From: an uncultured Atopostipes sp. | GTDB taxonomy: Bacteria; Bacillota; Bacilli; Lactobacillales; Carnobacteriaceae_A | Reading direction: 5' to 3' | NCBI GenBank assembly: GCA_910588235.1 | Contig: CAJUOQ010000007.1 | Coordinates: forward strand, 1-64,000 | Length of the DNA stretch: 64,000 bases | Part shown: positions 41,679 to 50,320 of the stretch, piece after piece | Layout of the letters: each line of letters starts with the position of its first letter | Position numbering within the stretch: the first letter of the stretch is position 1 | Notes under the pieces: model-generated | Told to the model about the DNA's origin: nothing | The model's database searches: none | What the model saw: only the letters and a program-made list of their open reading frames with translations | Position numbers and translations under genes: made by a program

Positions 41679-42083
41679 ATGGCTAATCTAGGATTTACGT
41701 ATCTATTCACAAATAATATGAGTGAGACGAAAAAATTTTATTCAGAAATATTAGCATTAGAGCTTATATGGGATGAAGAAGACGATATTGCTTTTAATAT
41801 AAACAACCATCAGTTATCCATTCAATACCACAAAGACTTTAAGAAAGCTTTTCCTTTGTTTTCCATCCAACCTGGATGGAAAGGTGGGGTGGCACCTAGG
41901 ACGAGTTGGTCAATAGCATTTGAATCGAATGAGTACAATCAAGTCATTGCTAGATTGCAAAAGGAAAGGGTCAAGACATACCATAGCGTGCCACAATGGG
42001 TTGGTTACTGGAGTTTTCCAGTCTTAGATCCAATGAATAATACGATTGAGATAACCTGTAGTGAATATGAGATTAATGGTTGA
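41679..42083 (+). CDS. VOC-superfamily (glyoxalase/bleomycin-resistance-like) protein
   Basis: 134 aa with paired beta-alpha-beta-beta-beta modules. The start is FTYLFTNNMSETKKFYSEIL and the end is VLDPMNNTIEITCSE, whose Glu is the usual last metal ligand. Members act as dioxygenases, glyoxalases or drug-binding proteins; this sequence does not allow a choice. AAAAGGGAGAAGGG precedes the ATG. It lies between the integrase relic and ssrA and is probably cargo of the integrated element. Confidence 0.78.
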   Translation: MANLGFTYLFTNNMSETKKFYSEILALELIWDEEDDIAFNINNHQLSIQYHKDFKKAFPLFSIQPGWKGGVAPRTSWSIAFESNEYNQVIARLQKERVKTYHSVPQWVGYWSFPVLDPMNNTIEITCSEYEING

Positions 42084-42120
42084 CTTAATTCATCTGTATA
42101 TAAAAAATATCACTAAAAAT

Positions 42121-42171
42121 AAAACCATTACCCTTTTTCCAGTAGTAATGGTAATGGTTGGTAATGGTTTA
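42121..42171. repeat. GGTAATGGTT repeats with inverted copy beside ssrA
   Basis: AAACCATTACC (inverted) is followed by GGTAATGGTT and again GGTAATGGTTT. This may be a stem-loop or integrase arm-type sites left by the element; not provable from sequence. Confidence 0.4.
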
Positions 42172-42205
42172 TAGCAGTTGCAAGAAAAGTTCAGAAATTA
42201 AAAAA

Positions 42206-42248
42206 GGCTTCCTACCAGCGTTTAGAAGCTGTTAGGAAACCTTAGTAA
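42206..42248 (-). terminator. ssrA terminator
   Basis: The minus strand reads AAGGTTTCCTA, about 18 nt, TAGGAAGCC, then TTTTTT. Confidence 0.75.
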
Positions 42249-42256
42249 AGCTATAA

Positions 42257-42626
42257 TGGAGTTGAGGGGAGTCGAACCCCTGTCCAGACGCATTGTCACT
42301 TCGACGTTTACGTTCATAGTTATATTATTTGGAAGTTTCGCGCCACACACGCCATATAACAGGCGAAGTGCTTTGCTAGTCCGTTTAATCTCTTCTTGAG
42401 TCTCCAGACTTAAGACTCAAGCGTATCCCACTTCTAATTTGAGACCCTAGCTAGCACATGGGCGATGCTAGTTCGGATCGCTGTTAGGCTGCTATTACGC
42501 AGCTGCTAAAGCAAAATTGTTTTCTTGTTTGTCAGTTAAGTTTAAACTGTGACGTTGTTAATGCAGTCATCACCTGCAGAACGTAGTCCAAGTTCAATCT
42601 ACGCCTGTCGAATCCAAAACAACCCC
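42257..42626 (-). ncRNA. ssrA: Transfer-messenger RNA (tmRNA)
   Basis: 370 nt. The 5' end GGGGTTGTTTTGGATTCGAC and the 3' end GGTTCGACTCCCCTCAACTC-CA form the tRNA-like acceptor and T arm (GGGGTTG pairs with CAACTCC). The tag frame reads DKQENNFALAAA, then tandem stops TAA TAG; a resume-codon Ala may precede it. It rescues stalled ribosomes together with SmpB, encoded 1.1 kb upstream on the same strand. The 3' end is a frequent integration site, which fits the integrase relic at 40926. Confidence 0.95.
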
Positions 42627-42766
42627 GTATTCGAAATGCCTCTCTTGAGGCACTATTATAGTAACACATGTTCGGTTTAAAATCAAGACCTAAGCTTTAT
42701 TTAAAGCTCTTTTAGAAGGGTTTCTTGCCCACAACTCAATGTTTTCCACGTATCTCTAAAAATTTA

Positions 42767-42796
42767 ATGGAGTTTAGGAGAGTCGAACCCTAGTCC
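42767..42796 (-). repeat. Diverged duplicate of the ssrA 3' end
   Basis: ATGGAGTTTAGGAGAGTCGA, then ACCCTAGTCC, matches the ssrA 3' end at 42256-42285 (ATGGAGTTGAGGGGAGTCGA, then ACCCCTGTCC) in the same orientation, with four mismatches. It is probably an att-type scar. Confidence 0.6.
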
Positions 42797-42843
42797 TTTT
42801 TATACCGATCTTTATTCTACATTATTTTCTCTAAATTACAAGC

Positions 42844-42873
42844 AAAAGGGGTTAGTATCTACCAACCCCTTTT
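42844..42873. terminator. Terminator after the phosphoglycerate-mutase-like gene
   Basis: AAAAGGGGTT pairs with AACCCCTTTT around a 10-nt loop. Confidence 0.85.
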
Positions 42874-42885
42874 TTATGTAACGAT

Positions 42886-43599
42886 TTATTCTTCTAAATC
42901 ATCGAGCTCTTCTTCATCCACAAAATGACTAACATCGCCATAGCGGTCTAAATGGTAGAAACCATTTGCATAATGAACCGTTGAGACACTAACGTTTAGT
43001 AAAGCATCAGGATCATCTAATTCCGGAATTAGGTTTTCAAGAATTAAACGAATCGTTCCTCCGTGAGCCACAATTAAAACATTGTCTCCAGTATCACGGT
43101 GTTTGTTCACGACTTTTAAAAGTCCTTTTTCGACGCGGAGCCAAAATTCCATAAAGTCTTCTGCATGTCCATGAGGGTCCAACGCTTTAAAGGCACTCAT
43201 ACGTTCAAATTGGTCTACGTCCCCAAACATCTTATCCGCCGTGTCATAACCTAAGTGCTCTGCAACTTCTCTATAAGCTGTATCGCCATACTCCCCTTCA
43301 AACACACCGAAGAAAATTTCACGAAACTCTGGTAATAAAACCATTTCCATTTCAGGATCCGTTTGTTCATTTTCTCCTAAAATTAATTCAGCCGTATCAA
43401 TCGTCCGTTGCAAATCACTAGTGTAGACAGCGTCAAACTTCACATCTTTTAAACCTTTGCCGCTTCGGCGTACATCTACTTCGCCTGGTTTTGTCAACGG
43501 TGTATTGCCCCACCCTTGCATGCGGCCGTAAAAGTTAAAGTAGGTTTCTCCATGTCGGACAAAATAAATTGTAACTCCATCTTTACTCATTTTATGCAC
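42886..43599 (-). CDS. Histidine phosphatase / phosphoglycerate mutase-like protein
   Basis: 237 aa of the 2H-phosphatase fold. The phosphohistidine loop is FVRHGETYFNFYGRMQGWGN, the second catalytic His is in VLIVAHGGTIRLIL, and the acid is in PEFREIFFGVFEGE. GpmB/PhoE-type members remove phosphate from varied small substrates, and true mutase activity is unlikely because glycolytic GpmI is encoded nearby. The gene is monocistronic with its own terminator; its tail is acidic (DEEELDDLEE). Confidence 0.88.
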   Translation of the reverse strand: MHKMSKDGVTIYFVRHGETYFNFYGRMQGWGNTPLTKPGEVDVRRSGKGLKDVKFDAVYTSDLQRTIDTAELILGENEQTDPEMEMVLLPEFREIFFGVFEGEYGDTAYREVAEHLGYDTADKMFGDVDQFERMSAFKALDPHGHAEDFMEFWLRVEKGLLKVVNKHRDTGDNVLIVAHGGTIRLILENLIPELDDPDALLNVSVSTVHYANGFYHLDRYGDVSHFVDEEELDDLEE

Positions 43600-43706
43600 C
43601 CTTTCCTATATCGCTACCATCATACCAGATTTTAACTCTTTTATTAAATTAAATTCTTCAGAAAAATAAGGTTTCTATCGCTCATTATCATTTAGGGTAT
43701 AAACAA

Positions 43707-43744
43707 AAAGCATAGAATCCTCCAATAAAGGAGCCACTATGCTT
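43707..43744 (-). terminator. smpB terminator
   Basis: AAAAGCATAG pairs with CTATGCTTT, with inner CCTCC/GGAG. Confidence 0.8.
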
Positions 43745-43753
43745 TCATTTCTT

Positions 43754-44236
43754 TTATCGGTAACGTTCTTTTAGTGCTCGTTGAATATCGCGCTCTTGGT
43801 CTTTACGTTTCAAGGTTTCTCGTTTATCATAACGTTTTTTCCCTCTCGCTAAACCAAGTAACACTTTGGCAACCCCATTTTTAATATATATTTTTAAAGG
43901 AATCAATGTATGACCTGCTTGTTGAACAAGACCCAATAAACGATTGAGCTCTTTTCGTTTCAGCAATAATTTTCTTGTTCGTAAAGGATCATGGTTGAAC
44001 TGATTTCCTTCTTTAAACGGGGCCACGTGCACATTATATAACCATAGCTCATCGCCTCGAAAGCCCGCGAAACCGTCTTGAATATTCACTCGTCCATTAC
44101 GGATCGATTTGATTTCAGTACCTCGCAAAACGATTCCAGCTTCAACCGTTTCTAAAATCTCATACTCATGTCTCGCTTTTCGGTTCTGAGCGATTGCCGG
44201 TTTACGTTCTTTTTTAGTTTTTGACAATACACTCAC
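43754..44236 (-). CDS. smpB: SmpB, tmRNA-binding protein
   Basis: 160 aa, OB-fold partner of tmRNA in trans-translation. Motifs: AQNRKARHEYEILETVEAGI, LRGTEIKSIRNGRVNIQDGF, LWLYNVHVAPF and the C-terminal GLARGKKRYDKRETLK, which enters the decoding centre of the ribosome. It follows rnr by 12 bp and precedes ssrA, the conserved Firmicute order rnr-smpB-ssrA. Confidence 0.97.
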   Translation of the reverse strand: MSVLSKTKKERKPAIAQNRKARHEYEILETVEAGIVLRGTEIKSIRNGRVNIQDGFAGFRGDELWLYNVHVAPFKEGNQFNHDPLRTRKLLLKRKELNRLLGLVQQAGHTLIPLKIYIKNGVAKVLLGLARGKKRYDKRETLKRKDQERDIQRALKERYR

Positions 44237-44248
44237 CTTCCTTGTTTA

Positions 44249-46639
44249 TTATCTTTTTTTATTCTTTTTACGCTGATTTCTTCGATTCTTTCGTTGTTTT
44301 TCTGTTTCTCTGTCACGAATTTCAAAATCAACGTTTCTTTCTTTTTTATCTTTTGGAGCATCTTTTTTCTTTTTCTTCTTCTTTTTGTTTTTCTTATTAT
44401 TGTTCTTTTTGTTATTGTTCTTCTTATTATTCTTTTGTTTATTGTTCTTTTGTTTGTTCTTCTTTTCTGCAGACTCATCGGTCAGTTCAAAGTCAATATC
44501 ATATTGATCAACATCCACATTAACCAGCTCTACTCGAACTTCTTCTCCGATTCGGAAGGTTTCTCCTGTTCGTTGGCCAATTAAGAGCATACCCTGTTCA
44601 TTAAACTCATAATAGTCATTTTTCATTGTTGATAAATGAACGAGTCCTTCGACCGCGCCTTCTACTTGAACAAACATTCCGAAGTTCGTAATCGAAGTAA
44701 TGAGTGCATCAAATTTCTGACCGACTTTATCGACCATGAACTCAGCCATCTTCAAGTCTTCGACTTCACGTTCCGCATCTACTGCACGTCGTTCAGCCAT
44801 TGAGCTGTACTCTGCGATTTCAGGCAATTGTTTCGACCAATAGTTACGGTCCTTCTTACTGGTTCCGATTTCTTGATAATAGTGAACTAATCGGTGCAAG
44901 ATTAAGTCTGGATAACGACGAATCGGCGCAGTAAAGTGTGAATAATACTCCGTCGCCAATCCATAATGCCCGAGAGGCACTACATCATAGCGCGCTTGTT
45001 GCATTGAACGTAACATCAGCATATTCACTACTTGTTCATAAGGTTCGCCTTCCACTGCATCTAAAATGCCTTGTAAGGTTTTAGGTGAAATATCTTCTTT
45101 TTTCCCACGTACTCGAACACCTAAAGCGGAAGCAAATTCAATAAAATTCTGCATTTTCGCTTCATCCGGTTGTTCGTGCACTCGGTATAAAATCGGCAGA
45201 TCACGTTTTGAAAAGTGAGCCGAAACGGTCTCGTTCGCCGCTAACATAAAGGACTCAATAATGCGCTCGCTTACCCCACGTTCAACAATTTCAATATCTA
45301 ATGGTTTTCCTTCATTATCCACTTCAAAGTGTAATTCCGTAGAATCAAATGAAATAGCACCATTGTTGACTCGTTTCTTTTCTAAAATATGGTGTAATTC
45401 TTCCATCGTTTGCAACATTTCGACTAAATCTTCATGTTGTTCCATCATCGCTAGATCTTCATCCATTAAAATACGATTCACTTCATTATAAGACATCCGA
45501 CGATATGAACGAAGAACACTCGGATAAATGTCATAATTAACAATTTTTCCGCGAGCATTAATTTCCATATCACAACTCAAAGTTAAACGATCCACATTTG
45601 GACTCAATGAACAAATACCATTCGACAATTGTTGCGGCAACATCGGAATTACGCGGTCGATTAAATAAGAACTGGTCCCTCGATCGTAAGCTTCTTCGTC
45701 AATCGCTGTTCCTGCTTGTACATAATGAGAAACATCAGCAATATGTACTCCTAAATGGAAATTGCCATTTTCGAGTTTTTCAACTTTGATCGCATCGTCC
45801 AAGTCTTTCGCATCTTCACCATCAATCGTGATTATTTTCTGTCCTCGTAAATCCTGACGGCCTTCCATTTCTTCTTCAAGCACTTCGCCCGGAATATCTT
45901 CCACTTCTTCAAGGACTTCTTCTGGGAATTCTGGTTCTATGCCGTGTTTATAAGCGATGGATAAAATATCAATGCCCGGATCATCTCGATGCCCAATAAT
46001 TTTAGTCGCAATTCCTTGTAAATCTTCATTTTTATAACGTGAGAACTGCGTAATTTCAACTAAAATAATTTGCCCATCGACGGGACGTAAACCTTTCATT
46101 CCGATTTGAATCGTTAAATGTTTAAGTTTCCGTTCTTCTGGGTGAATATAACCATACACATTGTATTCATTCACCTCATCATCCGTATAAGCGTGAAATT
46201 CGCCAACGACTGTTGAAACGCCCCGTTCGATAATTTCGGTGATTTCGCCTTCTGCTGAACGATCTTTCCAAGGTTCTGCTTCTTTTTGTATTTCAATTCG
46301 GACCGTATCCCCGTTTAAAGCGGTGTTTGTATCATCCGGTGAAATAAACACATCTTTTTCAAAATCTGGGATACTCACAAAACCAAACCCTCGATCCGTT
46401 CCGCTAAATCTTCCGACAAAACTAGGTTCTGCTTCTAACAATTTAAATTGTCCATCTTTTGTGAGAAAAACTCTTTTGTCACGTTCTAAAGAAGCAAGAG
46501 CTTTTACCACTTCTTTAAATCCATCCGCATCATTATAGCCTAAGTTGTCACTAACATCGTTGACATAGTAGCTATCTGCTTGATTTTCTTCCATATAATT
46601 AATAATCTGTTCTTTTAAATCTGTATTCTTTTTATTCAC
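44249..46639 (-). CDS. rnr: Ribonuclease R
   Basis: 796-aa 3'-5' exoribonuclease. Two N-terminal cold-shock domains (FVGRFSGTDRGFGFV and following) are followed by the RNB catalytic domain with ITIDGEDAKDLDDAI (metal Asp cluster) and a C-terminal S1 domain (VGQKFDALITSITNFGMFVQ). The last ~75 residues are a Lys/Asn-rich low-complexity tail with a run of nine lysines, longer than most. RNase R degrades structured and tmRNA-tagged messages. It is coupled to smpB. Confidence 0.96.
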   Translation of the reverse strand: MNKKNTDLKEQIINYMEENQADSYYVNDVSDNLGYNDADGFKEVVKALASLERDKRVFLTKDGQFKLLEAEPSFVGRFSGTDRGFGFVSIPDFEKDVFISPDDTNTALNGDTVRIEIQKEAEPWKDRSAEGEITEIIERGVSTVVGEFHAYTDDEVNEYNVYGYIHPEERKLKHLTIQIGMKGLRPVDGQIILVEITQFSRYKNEDLQGIATKIIGHRDDPGIDILSIAYKHGIEPEFPEEVLEEVEDIPGEVLEEEMEGRQDLRGQKIITIDGEDAKDLDDAIKVEKLENGNFHLGVHIADVSHYVQAGTAIDEEAYDRGTSSYLIDRVIPMLPQQLSNGICSLSPNVDRLTLSCDMEINARGKIVNYDIYPSVLRSYRRMSYNEVNRILMDEDLAMMEQHEDLVEMLQTMEELHHILEKKRVNNGAISFDSTELHFEVDNEGKPLDIEIVERGVSERIIESFMLAANETVSAHFSKRDLPILYRVHEQPDEAKMQNFIEFASALGVRVRGKKEDISPKTLQGILDAVEGEPYEQVVNMLMLRSMQQARYDVVPLGHYGLATEYYSHFTAPIRRYPDLILHRLVHYYQEIGTSKKDRNYWSKQLPEIAEYSSMAERRAVDAEREVEDLKMAEFMVDKVGQKFDALITSITNFGMFVQVEGAVEGLVHLSTMKNDYYEFNEQGMLLIGQRTGETFRIGEEVRVELVNVDVDQYDIDFELTDESAEKKNKQKNNKQKNNKKNNNKKNNNKKNKKKKKKKKDAPKDKKERNVDFEIRDRETEKQRKNRRNQRKKNKKR

Positions 46640-46706
46640 TACTTACAGACCTCCATTCTACTTGCTTTTATTTTATACATAAAAGCATCGTTTACCTTTC
46701 ATCATT

Positions 46707-47450
46707 TTAAGCATTCTTTTCTAAAAATGCGAGTAAATCTTTTTGTGTTTCTTTTCCAGCACGACCTGTTGTAATCACATGTGGTGCGTCTTCGTACCAA
46801 TGGAAATCAACCGGAGCATTTTCCAGTTTATCTTTAAAGGTATAAGCTTGCTCGGGATTAATCATTTCATCTTGTCCACCTTGGCCGATAAAGACAGGAA
46901 TGGTTACTTTTGAATATTCTGGTACCATTTTTTCCACATAATCATTAATTTCTTTTAGTCTCCATTCTACTTTTTCCATGACTTCTGGTTTCTTCTCTTC
47001 AATCGCTTCCGCAGCCATACCTAATTTTTTCATTTTGAATTGATACCAAACCCAGAAATTCGCTGGCACATTTGAGTCCTCATTCGTCACAACAGGCGAG
47101 GAGAAAATGCCATAGCTGTTGACTTCATGCTTTAACATGATATCTGTTGCAACGACGCCCCCTAATGACAGCCCAAAGACTGAGATATCCGTGAATCCAT
47201 CTTCTTTTAATGTCTGATAAGCTTCTTCACCATCTTTGATCCAATCTTCAATCCCATATTCTAATAAGTCATCAGGATTTTCTAAACCATGTCCTGAAAG
47301 AGTTGGCGTTAAAACCGTATAGTTTTCTCGCTCTAATGCGCGCGCGACACTTAAGACATCTGTTGGCGTACCCGTATAAGCGTGAATTAAAATCACTGCT
47401 TTTGGACCATTTTTCACATACGTATATTTTTCTTTCTTCACTTTATCCAC
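46707..47450 (-). CDS. est: Carboxylesterase (Est30/YvaK type)
   Basis: 247-aa alpha/beta hydrolase. The oxyanion region is AVILIHAYTGTPTDV, the nucleophile is in VFGLSLGGVVATD, the acid is in FIGQGGQDEMINPEQ, and the His is in WYEDAPHVITTG. This matches the Geobacillus Est30 thermostable carboxylesterase family, almost always found between secG and rnr in Firmicutes, as here. It hydrolyses short-chain esters; the physiological substrate is unknown. Confidence 0.9.
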   Translation of the reverse strand: MDKVKKEKYTYVKNGPKAVILIHAYTGTPTDVLSVARALERENYTVLTPTLSGHGLENPDDLLEYGIEDWIKDGEEAYQTLKEDGFTDISVFGLSLGGVVATDIMLKHEVNSYGIFSSPVVTNEDSNVPANFWVWYQFKMKKLGMAAEAIEEKKPEVMEKVEWRLKEINDYVEKMVPEYSKVTIPVFIGQGGQDEMINPEQAYTFKDKLENAPVDFHWYEDAPHVITTGRAGKETQKDLLAFLEKNA

Positions 47451-47518
47451 CTCGTGTTCATTCTCTCCCTCATTTTACAATAGATTGTCCTTCATAACTA
47501 CTGTTTAGTTTCAACTAA

Positions 47519-47597
47519 AAAACCTACCTGCCCCTTTAGAATGAAGTTGAAGTTTTAAAATGGACCTTCATTTCCATTCAAGCACGCAGATAGGTTT
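47519..47597 (-). terminator. Long hairpin after secG
   Basis: AAACCTATCTGC pairs with GCAGGTAGGTTTTTT (minus strand) over a structured ~50-nt loop with inner TGAAGGTCC and related pairings. Confidence 0.65.
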
Positions 47598-47612
47598 GAA
47601 TTTTTATTTTGT

Positions 47613-47840
47613 TTAGTTCATTTTTATTAAAGCTAAAGATAAAACAAAAAATAAGATTAAACTTACAACCGTCACTTTCAGTAAAAATGCTTCAAATCCT
47701 CTTGCTTTCTGTTGAGTAAATAGCTCGCTTCCACCCATAAAAGCATTTGATGAACTTTTCGTCTTTGTCGGTTGGAGGGCAATCACAATAATTGAAAAGA
47801 TCGCTAAGATTAATATTAAATTCGAAATAATGTCGTACAT
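47613..47840 (-). CDS. secG: Preprotein translocase subunit SecG
   Basis: 75 aa from the ATG at 47840 (MYDIISNLILILAIFSIIVI), which has GAGAGGAG upstream. An upstream in-frame ATG at 47882 lacks one. Two transmembrane helices flank the conserved cytosolic loop FMGGSELFTQQKARGFEAFL. It assists SecYEA export and is in its usual place upstream of est and rnr. Confidence 0.92.
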   Translation of the reverse strand: MYDIISNLILILAIFSIIVIALQPTKTKSSSNAFMGGSELFTQQKARGFEAFLLKVTVVSLILFFVLSLALIKMN

Positions 47841-47939
47841 ATACGGGCTCCTCTCTCCATTCTTCACTCTACACAATAACATAAATAAGAGACAAATTCT
47901 ATCGATTTCACAAATTAACTAAATTTGTATTACACTAAA

Positions 47940-47972
47940 AAAGACGCTCCTTTATTTACAGAGCGCCTTCCT
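47940..47972 (-). terminator. Terminator of the PepSY lipoprotein gene
   Basis: AAAAAGACGCTC pairs with GAGCGCCTT around an 11-nt loop; the A-run gives the U-tract. Confidence 0.7.
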
Positions 47973-47991
47973 TTATATTTTATCCTTTTAA

Positions 47992-48675
47992 TTAGCGATC
48001 AATGACCTCGCCCGTTGTAGCATCTACCGTAATGTCGTCACCATTTTCAATATCGATTTCGTAAGCTGTGACTCCTTGTTCTTCTTCAAGGGACCATTCT
48101 GTAATATAATCGGAGCCGGAATCATCCGCTGCAATTTGCATCGCTTCTTGCGGCGTGATCAGATTATCGAACTCGATAATATAATCTTGGTCGTCATCTT
48201 TTTCCGTACTTTGTTCGGTAATTTCACCGGTTTCGGCATTAATTTCTAGGTCGTATTCATTTCCATCGTCCCAACCGGAAATGTCATATTCATAAACTCC
48301 ACGATCCTCATCAAACTCAATTTCATCAATATTAATATTTTCACCAAAAGTATCATAGAATGTTTGTCGTGCTTGATCTAAAGTAATTGGAAATTCAACA
48401 TTCAGAATACCATTTGATGTATCCACTGTTTCTTGGTCTGTTTGTCCTGCTGTTTCTTCTTGGCCAGGATCATTTTGACTATTCTCATCTTGATTAGCCT
48501 CTTCATCTTGAGGAGTTTCTTCATTTGCTCCTTCATCTGGCGTCTGTGTATCTTCTACAGGATCTTCGGTCATAGGTGTTTCTTCGTTCATTCCATCGCC
48601 ACAGGCAGCCAAAAGAGCGACGGCCGATAACGAAATAAACCCTAATTGTATTTTCTTAATTATTTCTTTACTCAT
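47992..48675 (-). CDS. PepSY-domain lipoprotein
   Basis: 227 aa. A lipoprotein signal ends in the lipobox LLAACGDG (Cys near residue 25). An acidic Gln/Glu/Asp/Thr-rich linker of about 65 residues follows, then two PepSY repeats (LDQARQTFYDTFGENINIDE.. and ITPQEAMQIAADDSGSDYIT..). PepSY domains are thought to hold or inhibit extracellular peptidases. It is anchored outside the membrane. It stands alone between secG and eno, bounded by hairpins. Confidence 0.88.
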   Translation of the reverse strand: MSKEIIKKIQLGFISLSAVALLAACGDGMNEETPMTEDPVEDTQTPDEGANEETPQDEEANQDENSQNDPGQEETAGQTDQETVDTSNGILNVEFPITLDQARQTFYDTFGENINIDEIEFDEDRGVYEYDISGWDDGNEYDLEINAETGEITEQSTEKDDDQDYIIEFDNLITPQEAMQIAADDSGSDYITEWSLEEEQGVTAYEIDIENGDDITVDATTGEVIDR

Positions 48676-48847
48676 ATCCGTTCCCCTTTTCTTTTTAAAA
48701 TTAACTCTTCATTTGGTTCCAAGCAAATTTTAGGTGAAAGCTGTTTTTAAGTCAAAACATATACCTTCTAAAAGAGCACAATCAGCGACTTTAGAAGAAT
48801 TTATTAGACCCTAAAAATATTATGAATCATTTAAAAAACAAAGAAAA

Positions 48848-48882
48848 ACAGCCCACTTACTTTGAGTAAATGGGCTGAGGCT
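48848..48882 (-). terminator. Terminator of the glycolytic operon (after eno)
   Basis: The minus strand reads CAGCCCATTTACT, CAA, AGTAAGTGGGCTG, then TTTTT. Confidence 0.85.
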
Positions 48883-48911
48883 TTGTTATAGCTTTTATTT
48901 TATTTTTTTTA

Positions 48912-50204
48912 TTACAGGTTGTAAAATGCGTCTTTACCAGCATATTTTGCTGTATTTCCTAATTGTTCTTCAATTCTTAATAACTGGTTGTATTTTGCAA
49001 TACGGTCTGTTCTTGAAGCAGAACCTGTCTTAATTTGACCAGCATTTGTAGCTACTGCAATATCAGCAATTGTTGTATCTTCTGTTTCACCTGAACGATG
49101 TGAAATCACTGCCGTAAAGCCTGCTTTTTTAGCCATGTCAATTGCAGCAAATGTTTCTGATAAAGTACCAATTTGGTTAACTTTAATTAAGATTGAGTTA
49201 CTGATGTCTTCTTCGACACCTCTCGCTAGCATTTCAGTGTTCGTTACAAATAAGTCGTCTCCAACTAATTGTACTTTATCACCAAGACGTTCAGTTAATA
49301 CTTTCCAACCGTCCCAGTCGTTTTCATCCATACCATCTTCAATAGAGATGATTGGGTATTTTTCAACTAATTCTGCTAAATAGTCTACCTGTTCTTCTGC
49401 ATTACGTTTTGGTGCATCTTCTGTTTCGAATAATGTGTAGTCATAAACACCATCTTCGTAGAATTCTGAAGCCGCAATGTCAAATCCAAGATAAACATCT
49501 TCACCAGGCGTTAAACCTGCTTTTTTGATCGCTTCAATGATTGTATCTACAGCGTCTTCAGTTCCTTTAAATTCAGGAGCGAATCCACCTTCGTCACCAA
49601 CAGCTGTTGTTAAACCACGTTCATCTAAAATAGCTTGTAGTGCGTGGAAAACTTCTGTACCCCAGCGTAAAGCTTCTTTAAATGTTGGCGCACCTGTTGG
49701 TAAAATCATGAATTCTTGGAACGCGATTGGTGCACTTGAGTGTGAACCACCGTTTACGATGTTCATCATAGGTACTGGTAATAGTGTACCGCTGAAGCCA
49801 CCTAGATATTGGTATAAAGGTAGTCCAGAATATTGTGCTGCTGCTTGAGCAACCGCAATAGAAACACCTAAGATTGCGTTAGCACCTACTTTACCTTTAT
49901 TTGGTGTACCGTCTAATTCGATTAATGCACGGTCAATAGATTCTTGTGCACGAACATCTAAACCAATCATTGCATCTGCAATGGTTGTGTTGACGTTTTC
50001 TACTGCTTTTGTAACACCTTTACCTAAGTAACGGTCTTTGTCGCCGTCACGTAATTCAACAGCTTCATGTTCACCCGTTGAAGCTCCAGAAGGAACAATT
50101 CCTCGTCCGAAAGCTCCTGATTCTGTATAAACATCAACTTCTACTGTTGGGTTACCACGAGAGTCTAATACTTCGCGTCCTCTTACTTCTGTAATTTTTG
50201 GCAT
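48912..50204 (-). CDS. eno: Enolase
   Basis: 430 aa; converts 2-phosphoglycerate to phosphoenolpyruvate. Signatures: GREVLDSRGNPTVEVDVYTE, GASTGEHEAVELRDGD, metal ligands in GFDIAASEFY, SIEDGMDENDWDGW and LVGDDLFVTN, the catalytic Lys in ILIKVNQIGTLSET, and VISHRSGETEDTTIAD. It is the last gene of the glycolytic cluster, 117 bp after gpmI. Confidence 0.98.
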   Translation of the reverse strand: MPKITEVRGREVLDSRGNPTVEVDVYTESGAFGRGIVPSGASTGEHEAVELRDGDKDRYLGKGVTKAVENVNTTIADAMIGLDVRAQESIDRALIELDGTPNKGKVGANAILGVSIAVAQAAAQYSGLPLYQYLGGFSGTLLPVPMMNIVNGGSHSSAPIAFQEFMILPTGAPTFKEALRWGTEVFHALQAILDERGLTTAVGDEGGFAPEFKGTEDAVDTIIEAIKKAGLTPGEDVYLGFDIAASEFYEDGVYDYTLFETEDAPKRNAEEQVDYLAELVEKYPIISIEDGMDENDWDGWKVLTERLGDKVQLVGDDLFVTNTEMLARGVEEDISNSILIKVNQIGTLSETFAAIDMAKKAGFTAVISHRSGETEDTTIADIAVATNAGQIKTGSASRTDRIAKYNQLLRIEEQLGNTAKYAGKDAFYNL

Positions 50205-50320
50205 TGATTATTCTCCTTGTTTTCTGTATTTAGCTATGCGCATGATTGCGACATAACTGGTACATCAATTCTATTTTATCCTTTATTTCCACTGAATACA
50301 AATTCTTTCAAGAAATAAGT

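Noticed and set aside
42121..42171. An rRNA or tRNA gene near ssrA
   Set aside because: The GGTAATGGTT repeats form a simple stem but no cloverleaf; no tRNA or rRNA was found in the window.
44221..44584. Plus-strand frames rich in Phe/Leu/Ser opposite the rnr 3' end
   Set aside because: They are the complement of the Lys/Asn-rich RNase R tail and have no start signals of their own.
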